Positions 33,844-41,796 of a stretch of DNA of 59,705 nucleotides are shown one piece after another; positions within the stretch are counted from its first letter, which is position 1, and each line of letters starts with the position of its first letter. The position numbers and the translations under genes were made by a program. Source of the stretch: Cytobacillus praedii (lineage in GTDB: Bacteria > Bacillota > Bacilli > Bacillales > Cytobacillaceae); assembly GCF_001439605.1 (NCBI RefSeq), contig NZ_LMBX01000027.1:1-59705 (forward strand), given 5' to 3'. Below the pieces are notes generated by a model, which did no database searches, was not told the origin of the DNA, and saw nothing but the letters and a program-made list of their open reading frames with translations.

Positions 33844-34191
33844 ATGGCAACAGGATCTTATTCGATGAATGTAAATCAAGTGAAAAAGACAATCGACATG
33901 ACGGTTAGTGGAAGCTTTACACCTGAGAAGGCACAAGAATTTATTAATGAGTATCAACGCAAAACAAGTGCTATTAAGGCTGACGAATTTACACTTCAAT
34001 TTGATTGCAGAGATTTAAATCTAGTTACGCAGGAAATGATTCCAGATCTCGAAAACTGCTTTCGCCTTTATCAAAGTTCAGGGTTCAAAAAAATTGTGAT
34101 TGAAATAAAAAAGAGTGCAGTCTTGAAAATGCAATTAAGCCGTTTAGCACGTAATACCGGCTTAAATAATGTAGAAGTTACTGAAATTTAA
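33844..34191 (+). CDS. Small STAS-like protein paired with FabH-like gene
   Basis: A 115-residue soluble protein with alternating strands and helices: VKKTIDMTVSGSFTPEKAQE, FTLQFDCRDLNLV, FKKIVIEIKKSAVLKMQLSR (single motifs). This pattern suggests a STAS-like fold, but I do not recognise the family. The promoter has an extended -10 TGATATAAT near 33768-33776. The FabH-like gene follows after 79 bp containing a hairpin, so the two are probably cotranscribed at different levels. Confidence 0.65.
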   Translation: MATGSYSMNVNQVKKTIDMTVSGSFTPEKAQEFINEYQRKTSAIKADEFTLQFDCRDLNLVTQEMIPDLENCFRLYQSSGFKKIVIEIKKSAVLKMQLSRLARNTGLNNVEVTEI

Positions 34192-34203
34192 TACGGTAAG
34201 TAT

Positions 34204-34232
34204 ATGAGTAAGGCTTTTTTAGTCTTACTCAT
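34204..34232 (+). terminator. Hairpin between the STAS-like and FabH-like genes
   Basis: ATGAGTAAG (34204-34212) pairs with CTTACTCAT (34224-34232). The T-tract after it is weak, so it may be a partial terminator or an mRNA processing and stability element. Confidence 0.4.
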
Positions 34233-34270
34233 TTACTTAATACATTTATGAAACATCCCTAGGAGACGTT

Positions 34271-35257
34271 ATGACAAACATTAAAATCAATGCAATTGAG
34301 GTTTACCACCCTAATAAAATTGTTAAAAACGATTACTTTATTGATCATTTTAAACAAAAAGGCAGAGATATTACTCATTTTTTGGATGTTATGGGACGTA
34401 ATGAAAGATACCTTATTGAGAATAACAGCGAAAATGGTATAACAATGGCAGTAGAAGCATCCAAACGTGTATTAGAAAAGGCCGGATTAACGGGAACAGA
34501 TATTGATATGATTATTTTTTCAACTCAAATCCCAGAGAAAACTGTGCCTACCAATGCTATGTATGTTCACCATTCTATTAATGGAAAAAAAGATACAATT
34601 GTTATGGATACAAACGCAAATTGTGCTGGAATGACAATTTCAATAGAGCATGCTTCACGTTATATGTTATCGAATTCACATATACGTACTGCCTTAATTA
34701 TAGGTTCAGATAATTTTTCACTTATTGCTAATCCTGAAGAGGAAATCACATATGCTAATTTTGGGGATGCGGCTTGTGCCGTAATCCTTGAAAAAACCGA
34801 AGAGAATACCGGATTTATCGATGCGATCTATGAGGTGGATTCTACTTATCGAGATAATATTCTTTATCCTGAAAAAGGTTTATCCCAGGCTATTAAAGGA
34901 GAAGGATCAATTGATTACATGAAATGGTTTCCATTCGATGGAAGTGTATCTTTACCCTTTACATATGAAAAAATCAGCAAACTATTAGAACGCAACCACT
35001 TAAGAAGTGAAGATATTGATAGTTACTGTTTATCACAATTTGCTCTTTCTAATATTCTAAAAATCCAAGATCATTTTAACATTCCCGATCAAAAAATAAT
35101 GTATGTGGGTGATCGATATGGATATACAGGAACAAGCAGTCCATTTATTGCCCTTTATGAAGGAATTGAATCTGGCAGAATTAAACGTGGGGATCATGTC
35201 CTTTTTTGGACAATCGGCGGAGGACATGAATTTATTGCGATGTTGTTTAAATATTAA
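34271..35257 (+). CDS. FabH-like ketoacyl synthase III lacking His and Asn
   Basis: A 328-residue thiolase-fold protein of the FabH type, with nucleophile Cys118 in DTNANCAGM and C-terminal GGGHEFIA. Where FabH has the catalytic PHQAN, this protein has LSQFA; where FabH has HGNT, it has YGYT. Both the His and the Asn needed for decarboxylation are thus missing, while Cys is kept. It may catalyse acyl transfer or esterification without decarboxylation, or bind acyl chains. The neighbour is the small STAS-like protein. Confidence 0.8.
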   Translation: MTNIKINAIEVYHPNKIVKNDYFIDHFKQKGRDITHFLDVMGRNERYLIENNSENGITMAVEASKRVLEKAGLTGTDIDMIIFSTQIPEKTVPTNAMYVHHSINGKKDTIVMDTNANCAGMTISIEHASRYMLSNSHIRTALIIGSDNFSLIANPEEEITYANFGDAACAVILEKTEENTGFIDAIYEVDSTYRDNILYPEKGLSQAIKGEGSIDYMKWFPFDGSVSLPFTYEKISKLLERNHLRSEDIDSYCLSQFALSNILKIQDHFNIPDQKIMYVGDRYGYTGTSSPFIALYEGIESGRIKRGDHVLFWTIGGGHEFIAMLFKY

Positions 35258-35303
35258 TGGAAAACAACGTGTATCTGGCAATCCACCAATTATTATCAGC
35301 CAA

Positions 35304-35332
35304 TTGACAAATATCAGTTAGTTGTATATTGT
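35304..35332 (+). promoter_or_regulatory. Promoter of the ABC-F leader
   Basis: TTGACA (35304-35309), 17 nt, TATTGT (35327-35332). It lies about 265 bp before the ABC-F start, leaving a long regulatory leader. Confidence 0.75.
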
Positions 35333-35368
35333 AATAATAACTAAAAAACGAAAGGGTGACCCAATTAC

Positions 35369-35380
35369 ATGAAGTTCTAA
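35369..35380 (+). CDS. Three-codon uORF (MKF) in the ABC-F leader
   Basis: ATG AAG TTC TAA, nine nt after AAAGGGTGA. Its stop codon lies inside the first arm of a leader helix (35377-35386). Very short uORFs are known in leaders of vmlR/vga-type genes, where drug-stalled ribosomes on them permit antitermination. The assignment rests on position and pairing. Confidence 0.65.
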   Translation: MKF

Positions 35381-35564
35381 TCCTATTTTTCGAAAGCAAT
35401 CCATTGAAGAATGTCATAGTTAGCAGATATCTGCTCTATTTTTTGTCGTCTTCAATCGAGGTTTTCAGGATAGGATTAGGTTTCTATAGTTGGTCCTTCA
35501 AAGAGAGTAGTCTCTTTGTGCACCCCTATGCCTCCTATTCTGAATGCAGATAGGAGGCTTTTTT
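35377..35564 (+). promoter_or_regulatory. Transcription attenuator of the ABC-F gene
   Basis: Three competing helices are visible. CTAATCCTAT (35377-35386) pairs with ATAGGATTAG (35470-35479). TTCAGGATAGGA (35465-35476) can instead pair with TCCTATTCTGAA (35533-35544), 12 bp with one G-U. The latter breaks the terminator GCCTCCTAT/ATAGGAGGC (35530-35558) that ends in TTTTTTG. A ribosome stalled on the MKF uORF would cover the first strand and so favour antitermination. Confidence 0.8.
35530..35564 (+). terminator. Leader terminator of the ABC-F gene
   Basis: 9-bp stem GCCTCCTAT/ATAGGAGGC with an 11-nt loop and a T6 tract, 34 bp before the ABC-F start. No promoter fits after it. Confidence 0.88.
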
Positions 35565-35597
35565 GTCTCCAAGCACTGATGAAATGGGGATGATTGT

Positions 35598-37163
35598 ATG
35601 ATGTTATTAGAAGCAAACCAAATAAAATTATTTATAAAAGACCGTTTATTATTAGATATAGATAAATTACAAATTCAAAAAAATGATCGAATTGGTCTTG
35701 TTGGCAGAAACGGCTGTGGAAAAACAACCTTATTAGAGGTTTTAGCAGGGAAAACATCTCCTGACAATGGAACAATTGCGACAACTGGCATATGCGAGCT
35801 ATTGCCGCAGCTAAAAAGAACAGATACAACAAAAAGCGGCGGAGAAGTGACACAGGAATATATTAATGCCGCACTCGCAAAAAGTCCTGCCATTTTACTT
35901 GCCGACGAACCAACAACTAATTTGGATACGAGTCACATTGAATGGCTGGAGAAGAAATTAAAAAAATCACACAGCGTGCTTGTCCTTGTTTCACATGACC
36001 GGGCATTTTTAGATGCTTTATGCACATCCATTTGGGAGCTTGATCAAGGAAAAGTGAAGGTTTACAAAGGACATTACTCCGATTACATGGAGCAGAAGGA
36101 ATTGGAGCAGCATCAGCAGAAGCAAGCGTACGAAACCTATGAAAGAAAGAAAAAACAGCTTGAAGAAGCGTTAATTTTAAAAGAAAAAAAGGCAGAAAGA
36201 GCGACGAAAACACCCCAAAATGTAAGTTCCATTGAAGCAGGAAAATCCAAACCTTATTTTGCAAAAAAGCAAAAAAAACTGCAAAAAACTGCTAAAGCGA
36301 TTGAAACGCGTTTAGAAAAGCTGGAGAAAGTAGAAAAAGTTAAAGAAGTGCCTGTCATTAAAATGAATTTGCCTAACGAAGAAACCTTTAAAGGACGAAT
36401 TGTCTTGCGCGCAGAAGATGTACAATGTTCGATCGATAAAAGGTTACTCTGGAAATCTGCCAGCTTTCATGTACGTGGCGGGGATAAGCTTGCTATCATC
36501 GGACCGAACGGATGCGGAAAAACAACGCTCGTGAAAAAAATAATGAATCAGAGCGAAGGGATAACCATTTCCCCTTCCATGAAAATCGGCTATTTTAGTC
36601 AAAACATCGATATTTTAAATACAGAAAAATCAATACTTGAAAATGTCAGCACAACCTCAATACAGAATGAGACTTTCATACGAACGGTCTTAGCAAGGCT
36701 GCATTTCTTCAGAGAGGATGTCTATAAGCCAGTTGGTGTTCTAAGTGGCGGAGAGCGAGTAAAAGTGGCATTCGCTAAATTATTTGTTAGTGAAATTAAT
36801 ACAATTATATTAGACGAACCAACAAACTTTCTTGACATCCCATCAGTGGAAGCACTTGAAGCACTCTTGCAAGAATATGAAGGAACCGTTATTTTTGTTT
36901 CTCATGATCGGCAATTTATCGAAATCATTGCCACACGAATTTTAGTGATTAACAACCAAGAAATCCAGTTATTTGATGGAACATATGAGCAATACAAGAA
37001 CTACACACCAAAAGTTGCACACGATACAAAAGAGGATCTGATCCTCCTATTAGAGACTAAGCTAACAGAAGTATTGAGCCGACTTAGCATTGAACCTTCT
37101 GATGAACTGGAAGTAGAATTTCAGAGACTTTTAGCTGAAAAGCGAAAATTGAATAATCAATAA
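35598..37163 (+). CDS. ABC-F ribosomal protection protein (Vga/VmlR-like)
   Basis: A 521-residue protein with two ABC domains and no membrane part. Domain 1 has Walker A GRNGCGKTT, signature SGGEV, and Walker B LLADEPTTNLD. A charged interdomain linker (about 185-255) and an antiparallel tip follow. Domain 2 has GPNGCGKTT, SGGER and IILDEPTNFLD. Sequence style fits the Vga/Lsa/VmlR branch that dislodges lincosamides, streptogramin A and pleuromutilins from the ribosome. The uORF attenuator upstream supports an antibiotic resistance role; the drug range is inferred. Confidence 0.9.
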   Translation: MMLLEANQIKLFIKDRLLLDIDKLQIQKNDRIGLVGRNGCGKTTLLEVLAGKTSPDNGTIATTGICELLPQLKRTDTTKSGGEVTQEYINAALAKSPAILLADEPTTNLDTSHIEWLEKKLKKSHSVLVLVSHDRAFLDALCTSIWELDQGKVKVYKGHYSDYMEQKELEQHQQKQAYETYERKKKQLEEALILKEKKAERATKTPQNVSSIEAGKSKPYFAKKQKKLQKTAKAIETRLEKLEKVEKVKEVPVIKMNLPNEETFKGRIVLRAEDVQCSIDKRLLWKSASFHVRGGDKLAIIGPNGCGKTTLVKKIMNQSEGITISPSMKIGYFSQNIDILNTEKSILENVSTTSIQNETFIRTVLARLHFFREDVYKPVGVLSGGERVKVAFAKLFVSEINTIILDEPTNFLDIPSVEALEALLQEYEGTVIFVSHDRQFIEIIATRILVINNQEIQLFDGTYEQYKNYTPKVAHDTKEDLILLLETKLTEVLSRLSIEPSDELEVEFQRLLAEKRKLNNQ

Positions 37164-37170
37164 TGGCAAG

Positions 37171-37204
37171 AAAAACGGCAGAAATCATCATTCTGCCGTT
37201 TTTG
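37171..37204. terminator. Bidirectional terminator between ABC-F and liaH
   Basis: AACGGCAGAA and TTCTGCCGTT with A/T tracts on both sides. It overlaps the last codons of liaH. Confidence 0.85.
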
Positions 37205-37847
37205 TTAATCCTTTATTTTCACTCATTCTCATCTCATTTTCCAATTGTGCTACCCTCGAATCAATGGAGCTGATGTGAAAATCTTTATTCACTTGATTCT
37301 CTAATCGGCTAAGATAGCCTTCTATTTCCTGGAATCGAGAGTATGGCTTTTCAGAATAAGAAGTCGAATCCAATACTTTGTTTATTTGTTGATTGGCTCG
37401 TGTAACATTTTCACGCCCCATTAACTCCATCCTGCGAATATGCATATCTTTAAGCTTGCGCTTCATCTCTTCATATTTTCGTTCTAGTTCTTCAAGCTGA
37501 CCATAGATGTGTTTAAGTGAGACTCTTAAACGTTCGGCACGCTCTGAATAATACTGCTGCTCTTCTGAGGCAAATTGATAGAGTTCTGTTTCACCTGCTT
37601 TTGAAGCTATCCCTGCTTGATACTTCCTCTTTTCCGCAAGCTCTGCTGCTTCTGCTAGCTCTCTTTCAAACTCATCCTTGAGTTGAGAGTGACGATCGAC
37701 AAGCTTTTTTACCTTTTCTGTTTCTTGTTCACATTCTTGAAGATATTGATTAAGCAACGCGATCGGATTTTGATTTTCTTTTCTTTCCAGCGCTTCGTTT
37801 AAATCTGCTTTTATTGTATTTTTAATTTTTGTAAGTAAATTGGTCAT
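37188..37847 (-). CDS. liaH: LiaH-like PspA/IM30 family protein
   Basis: A 219-residue, almost entirely coiled-coil protein of the PspA/Vipp1 group, with an N-terminal amphipathic helix (MTNLLTKIKNTIKADLNEAL) for membrane contact. Such proteins assemble into large rings or rods that guard the cytoplasmic membrane. It is 23 bp downstream of a LiaI-like anchor, the B. subtilis liaIH order. The LiaFSR genes are not in this window. Confidence 0.85.
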   Translation of the reverse strand: MTNLLTKIKNTIKADLNEALERKENQNPIALLNQYLQECEQETEKVKKLVDRHSQLKDEFERELAEAAELAEKRKYQAGIASKAGETELYQFASEEQQYYSERAERLRVSLKHIYGQLEELERKYEEMKRKLKDMHIRRMELMGRENVTRANQQINKVLDSTSYSEKPYSRFQEIEGYLSRLENQVNKDFHISSIDSRVAQLENEMRMSENKGLTKTAE

Positions 37848-37870
37848 AACTCACTCTCTCCTTCATTCAA

Positions 37871-38212
37871 TTATTTGTTGATGTCATTCCATTGCTTTTC
37901 AAAATTAACAAATGGGTCTGTTTCTTTAATAACCACCTGTTTGTTTTCATTCCATTTTTTATAAACTAGGTACAGAACGTATGCTGCCACAACTCCTATG
38001 ATCGCAGGTGCATTATGAATGGAAGCCATTAGGATAAAGAAACCAACAATCCCTAACCCAATTTTTCCTCCTGTTGAATCTGTCTTCAAAAATTGTTTAA
38101 AGATGAAATATAGAAGCGCAATACTTACTAGGAACCCAATCATAGGTCCAATGGTAGAAAGTAATATCATCGCTGAAATTCCGCCGATTAATAACAAACC
38201 AAATTTTTTCAT
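37871..38212 (-). CDS. liaI: LiaI-like membrane anchor
   Basis: A 113-residue protein with three or four TM segments (about residues 5-40 and 52-84) and a cytosolic C-terminal tail. In B. subtilis LiaI recruits LiaH to the membrane during cell-wall stress. Start ATG at 38212 follows GAAGGAGAAAACAAA. The promoter is preceded by an inverted repeat that could bind LiaR. Confidence 0.75.
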   Translation of the reverse strand: MKKFGLLLIGGISAMILLSTIGPMIGFLVSIALLYFIFKQFLKTDSTGGKIGLGIVGFFILMASIHNAPAIIGVVAAYVLYLVYKKWNENKQVVIKETDPFVNFEKQWNDINK

Positions 38213-38264
38213 TTTGTTTTCTCCTTCCTTTATCTTGATTTCATCTTACCTTTATTTTTGAATT

Positions 38265-38319
38265 CTTATAACGAGCTTGCGCTTTATTTTCAACTAAGAC
38301 CCGAGACTTAGTGCGGGTC
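38265..38319 (-). promoter_or_regulatory. liaIH promoter with upstream inverted repeat
   Basis: Reverse strand TTGAAA (38288-38293), 17 nt, TATAAG (38265-38270). Inverted repeat GACCCG-N10-CGGGTC (38298-38319) lies just upstream of the -35, where a NarL-type activator such as LiaR would bind. It could also be a junction relic of the chemoreceptor remnant next door. Confidence 0.5.
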
Positions 38320-38339
38320 AGACCCCAAAAACACACCGC

Positions 38340-38846
38340 TCCAAAGAAATCGGACAAATTATTGAAGCAGCAAGGGTCGGTGAGCATGGAAGCGGGTTTG
38401 CCGGTTGTAGCTGATTCCGTAAACTTGCAGAACAATCTGCTCAATCTGCTCAAGAAATTTCTCAACTTATCTCAATCACACAACATGATACAAATAAAGC
38501 AGTTGAATCCATGGAATTTGTAACCAAAGAAGTAATAGGAGGGATGAAAGTTGTTAACAATCCCGGAAATTGCTTCGTTCAAATTCAGGAATCAGTGGAT
38601 GAAGTGACAAATCAAATACAAGAAGTTTCATCCGCTATTCAACAAATGGCTGCGGGTGCTGAGCAAGCGGTACAATCAATGAAATTTATTACAGAATTAT
38701 CTGATAATGCTGCATCCAGCACACAATCTTTGTCCATATCAACAGAAGAACAGCTGGCTTCCATGCACAAAATAACATCTTCAGCCAAGTATTTAACTAA
38801 AATGGCTGATGACCTGCAAGGACTGATTAGAAGATTTACGATTTAA
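38340..38846 (+). pseudogene. Methyl-accepting chemotaxis protein remnant
   Basis: The fragments, in order, are the MCP signalling tip IIEAARVGEHGSGFA, then VVADSV one frame over, then KLAEQSAQSAQEISQLI in a third frame. They continue to an intact C-terminal stretch (from 38511) ending DLQGLIRRFTI. At least two frameshifts and loss of all N-terminal sensor and TM parts show a dead gene. The typical glutamate of the hairpin and 'NAASIEAA' start are also missing. Confidence 0.82.
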
Positions 38847-38850
38847 ATCG

Positions 38851-38884
38851 AAAACCTTACCGATTTGATTTGGTAAGGTTTTTG
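38851..38884. terminator. Terminator after the chemoreceptor remnant and VOC operon
   Basis: AACCTTACC/GGTAAGGTT with TTTTTGG on the plus strand and TTTTCG on the reverse strand. It lies 8 bp after the convergent VOC stop. Confidence 0.75.
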
Positions 38885-38891
38885 GTTTTAT

Positions 38892-39251
38892 TTAAACTTT
38901 ATTCACTTGAATCAATTCGATTGTCTCATGATCGGGACCTTCATAAAATACAGTGATCCATCCATTGCTTAAGGTATAGGGTCCTTCTGTCGGATAAAGA
39001 CCTTTTCTCTTCAGCTGTCTTATCCAATCCTCTATATCCTCCACTTGCCACGCGGTGTGAATAGAATGTAATGATCCCGGACTCTCCTCTGACTCAATTA
39101 ATTCAATTCGTACATTCTCATTCCTTAGAAAAGCAATTTTTTCTTCCTGAAACATCAAATATTGCTCGAAAGAAAATCCAAACTTCTGTATATAAAACTG
39201 GATGGAATCCTGTAAATGACTTACTGAAACTCCTGAATGGTGCCACTTCAT
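38892..39251 (-). CDS. VOC (glyoxalase) family protein
   Basis: A 119-residue vicinal-oxygen-chelate protein. Metal-ligand positions are visible: His4 or His5 (KWHHSGVSV), Glu near 50 (RIELIE), His near 66 (IHTAW) and Glu near 113 (ETIELIQ). Two beta-alpha-beta units form the fold. It overlaps the QueA-like gene by 4 nt (ATGA). It probably binds or modifies the same substrate as its operon partners. Confidence 0.82.
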   Translation of the reverse strand: MKWHHSGVSVSHLQDSIQFYIQKFGFSFEQYLMFQEEKIAFLRNENVRIELIESEESPGSLHSIHTAWQVEDIEDWIRQLKRKGLYPTEGPYTLSNGWITVFYEGPDHETIELIQVNKV

Positions 39252-40285
39252 TTTCTCTCATCCATCGGCAGGATTAAATTCATATCCCCAAATTCATGCC
39301 ATAAATACCCATTAGCTAATGCCTTTTTATATGCCTTCATTAATAAGTCCTTATCAATAAAAGCAGAAAGCAAATCTAAATGGCTTGCTTCTGGCTCGTG
39401 AAAGCCAGTAATTAAACCGTCAACAGCTTTCAAAGGGTATCCTTTTTGAATATACAGACTTGTAATGCCTTTCTGCGGCACCACATATCCAGCTATATTA
39501 ACCGCAGTTTCTAGTGCCCTTACAACAGTCGTTCCAACTGCAATTACTCGCCCATTTTTTTCCCTTGTTTTGTTAATCATTTCTGCTGTATTTAAAGGAA
39601 CACAGAATTCCTCTAGATGTTTATTTGGATGTGGCCATCGGTCATTTCCGTAATAACTTAAACCAGCATGCAGCTGTAAATAGGCAATGTTTACACCTTT
39701 TTCTTTTAGCTTATTAAGCAGTCGCCAAGTAAACGCTCTTCCAGCCGAGGGCATTTCTACAGATCCCGGAACAGAAGCATAGACTGTTTGATACATCTCT
39801 ATCGGCCAAGGCGTTTCGATATATTCGTAATGCAGCGGCTCCCCGTATTGATAGAAGTTTTCTATTAAATTTAATCCGCTCTTCGAAAAGGAAAGGACAA
39901 TTAGTGGTGTCTCTGCTCCTAGTCCAGCAATAGTTGCTGTTAGTCCTCCAGGTAAATCAATCTTTTCTCCGACTGTGATTACTTCACCGACAATAAGGGC
40001 CTCCCATTCTCTATCCGATAACTTTCGGGATAAGCGAATTTCAACCGCTTGCCTTCCTCTTTTTCCTTTTAGTACTGCCGGAATGGTTCGGCTATTATTT
40101 AAAACTAATAAGTCTCCCTCTGCTAGATACGAATCCAGCATATTAAAATAATTATGGGAACAATCTCCTGTCACTGTATCTAGTGTCATTAAACGGACAT
40201 GATCCCGCGAGATCCCCCTATATTCCGCTGGCGTACGTGCATTTAAATATTCTGGTACTTGGAATGAACGTGCGGTGCTCATCAT
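39248..40285 (-). CDS. Divergent QueA-family protein
   Basis: A 345-residue homologue of S-adenosylmethionine:tRNA ribosyltransferase-isomerase (QueA). Shared features are GDLLVLNNSRTIPA, YQTVYA, GRVIAVGTTVVRALE and the C-terminal GDMNLIL. Signature blocks differ from true QueA: GSVAAPTAGLHFT is GSVEMPSAGRAFT, THVGLGTF-type is LHAGLSYYG, and TNFHLP is TGFHEP. A queuosine role is therefore doubtful; it may act on another SAM-dependent substrate. It is joined to SDR and VOC genes by 4-nt overlaps on both sides. Confidence 0.8.
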   Translation of the reverse strand: MMSTARSFQVPEYLNARTPAEYRGISRDHVRLMTLDTVTGDCSHNYFNMLDSYLAEGDLLVLNNSRTIPAVLKGKRGRQAVEIRLSRKLSDREWEALIVGEVITVGEKIDLPGGLTATIAGLGAETPLIVLSFSKSGLNLIENFYQYGEPLHYEYIETPWPIEMYQTVYASVPGSVEMPSAGRAFTWRLLNKLKEKGVNIAYLQLHAGLSYYGNDRWPHPNKHLEEFCVPLNTAEMINKTREKNGRVIAVGTTVVRALETAVNIAGYVVPQKGITSLYIQKGYPLKAVDGLITGFHEPEASHLDLLSAFIDKDLLMKAYKKALANGYLWHEFGDMNLILPMDERK

Positions 40286-41013
40286 TGTTCATCCCTCTTC
40301 TCTTGCATATAAGATTGAGCCTCAAACCGCTTTCCATTCAGATCAATCGTTTCATCTAATGCAAGGGTAACAAATACCTTCGACACCTCATTAGGATCCC
40401 CTAGCTCATAATCACATTCTGGAACAGCAACCCTATGCATCTCTGTGTCCATTTCCCCTGGGTCTACCATGCTGATACTGACTCCGGTATCTTGCAGCTC
40501 ATCCGCCCAAGTCTGTGTTAAACCTTCTACTGCAAATTTAGAGATGCCATATGCACCCCATTCTGCAAATCCTGTCTTGCCAGCTTCAGAGGTCAAATTG
40601 AAAATTCTTCCTTTATTTCGAATCAGCATGCCTGGCAAAACTCGCTTAGTTACGAGGAAAGGATTCATTACATTGACCTTAAGTACTTCTGCAAAATCAT
40701 GTTCCGGGTAATCAGATAATAGCGCTGGTCCGGGTCCAAATATAGACGCATTATTAATTAATACATCGACACATCCAAAGCCCTCTTCTACAATAGATAC
40801 GAAGCGGTTTATATCTCTTATGTCAGAAACATCTGCTTGAACGGCTATCACTTCTGCTCCAAGGGCCAGTACCTCTTTCTCTACTTTGCGAAGCATCATT
40901 TCTCCTCTTGCACAAATAGCTAGCCGTACACCTTCTCTAGCCAATGCTAATGTTAACGCTTTTCCAAGACCTTTTGATGCTCCAGTAATCATTACAACCG
41001 GTTTTTTATCCAT
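40282..41013 (-). CDS. SDR family oxidoreductase
   Basis: A 243-residue classical short-chain dehydrogenase: TGASKGLGKAL (about residues 10-20), NNAS (about 89-92), catalytic Ser in NLTSEAG, and YGISK (about Tyr155, Lys159). C-terminal substrate-specific region ends at QSYMQEKRDEQ. It is first in the three-gene operon with the QueA-like and VOC genes. The tight overlaps imply one pathway; the substrate is unknown. Confidence 0.85.
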   Translation of the reverse strand: MDKKPVVMITGASKGLGKALTLALAREGVRLAICARGEMMLRKVEKEVLALGAEVIAVQADVSDIRDINRFVSIVEEGFGCVDVLINNASIFGPGPALLSDYPEHDFAEVLKVNVMNPFLVTKRVLPGMLIRNKGRIFNLTSEAGKTGFAEWGAYGISKFAVEGLTQTWADELQDTGVSISMVDPGEMDTEMHRVAVPECDYELGDPNEVSKVFVTLALDETIDLNGKRFEAQSYMQEKRDEQ

Positions 41014-41161
41014 TACAATCTCTCGCTTTCTATATTGTTCTTAGCTTTATTTTAGAAAGAAAGCGTCCGCACAGCATCGGGAGCGAGATGGAATGAGATT
41101 ACTCAATTATGATGATGAACTTCTACTACTTTTGGATGAGAATGAGTCTAAGAGGCATAAA

Positions 41162-41188
41162 AAAAACGGAGACAATCAGCTCCGTTTT
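41162..41188 (-). terminator. Terminator of the CBO0543-like gene
   Basis: AAAACGGAG...CTCCGTTTT with TTTTTTTATG on the reverse strand, right after the stop at 41194. Confidence 0.85.
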
Positions 41189-41193
41189 CAATA

Positions 41194-41670
41194 TTATTTC
41201 TTTTCAATCACTTGAATCCATTTATAATAACCTATTAATATGAGTAATAATATCGGATCAATGACTGCAGAATACTCAAGCCGCCACCAGCCATATTCAA
41301 AGTATCCCCATGGAGGGGGAAGCTGGGCAATACTTTCATAAATTAATATGGCTATTACCCATACAGCAAAATATAAGAATTTTTTTTTAAAGGAACGCTT
41401 AAAAGGAAACCAATTTAAAAATAGGATATTAACAGGAGGGACTAATATAGTATAGGCAGGAAAGGCTTCCCAATCAATTCCTTGCGTTATATACCAGTAG
41501 CCATGATATTTTAAATCGATAAAAATATCAAAAGTTAATTGGAGTGCGATCGTAAAGAACCAAATATGAACCATTTGATTCATAGTCAGATTCTTCTTTA
41601 TAAAAAAAACGACTAGATTAATTACTATCACAAAAAGGATTAATCCAACCATTCCAGCCCTCCTTGCCAT
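41194..41670 (-). CDS. CBO0543-like membrane protein
   Basis: A 158-residue protein with about five TM segments and the pattern FDIFIDLKYHGYWY...GIDW and YFEYGWWRLEYSA that I associate with the CBO0543 family of Firmicute membrane proteins. The family occurs in spore-formers; function unknown. The start follows AAAGGATAA. Monocistronic, with its own terminator. Confidence 0.65.
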   Translation of the reverse strand: MARRAGMVGLILFVIVINLVVFFIKKNLTMNQMVHIWFFTIALQLTFDIFIDLKYHGYWYITQGIDWEAFPAYTILVPPVNILFLNWFPFKRSFKKKFLYFAVWVIAILIYESIAQLPPPWGYFEYGWWRLEYSAVIDPILLLILIGYYKWIQVIEKK

Positions 41671-41796
41671 TTATCCTTTTAATTAATACGCCATTATTTA
41701 TATAAATAGTATTGCCGTTTTAATTACTGGTTTATGCTGGCATTCAAGAGACTAAAAAAAGAAGATGTTAATATACAACATCTCCGTTTTCCCACT

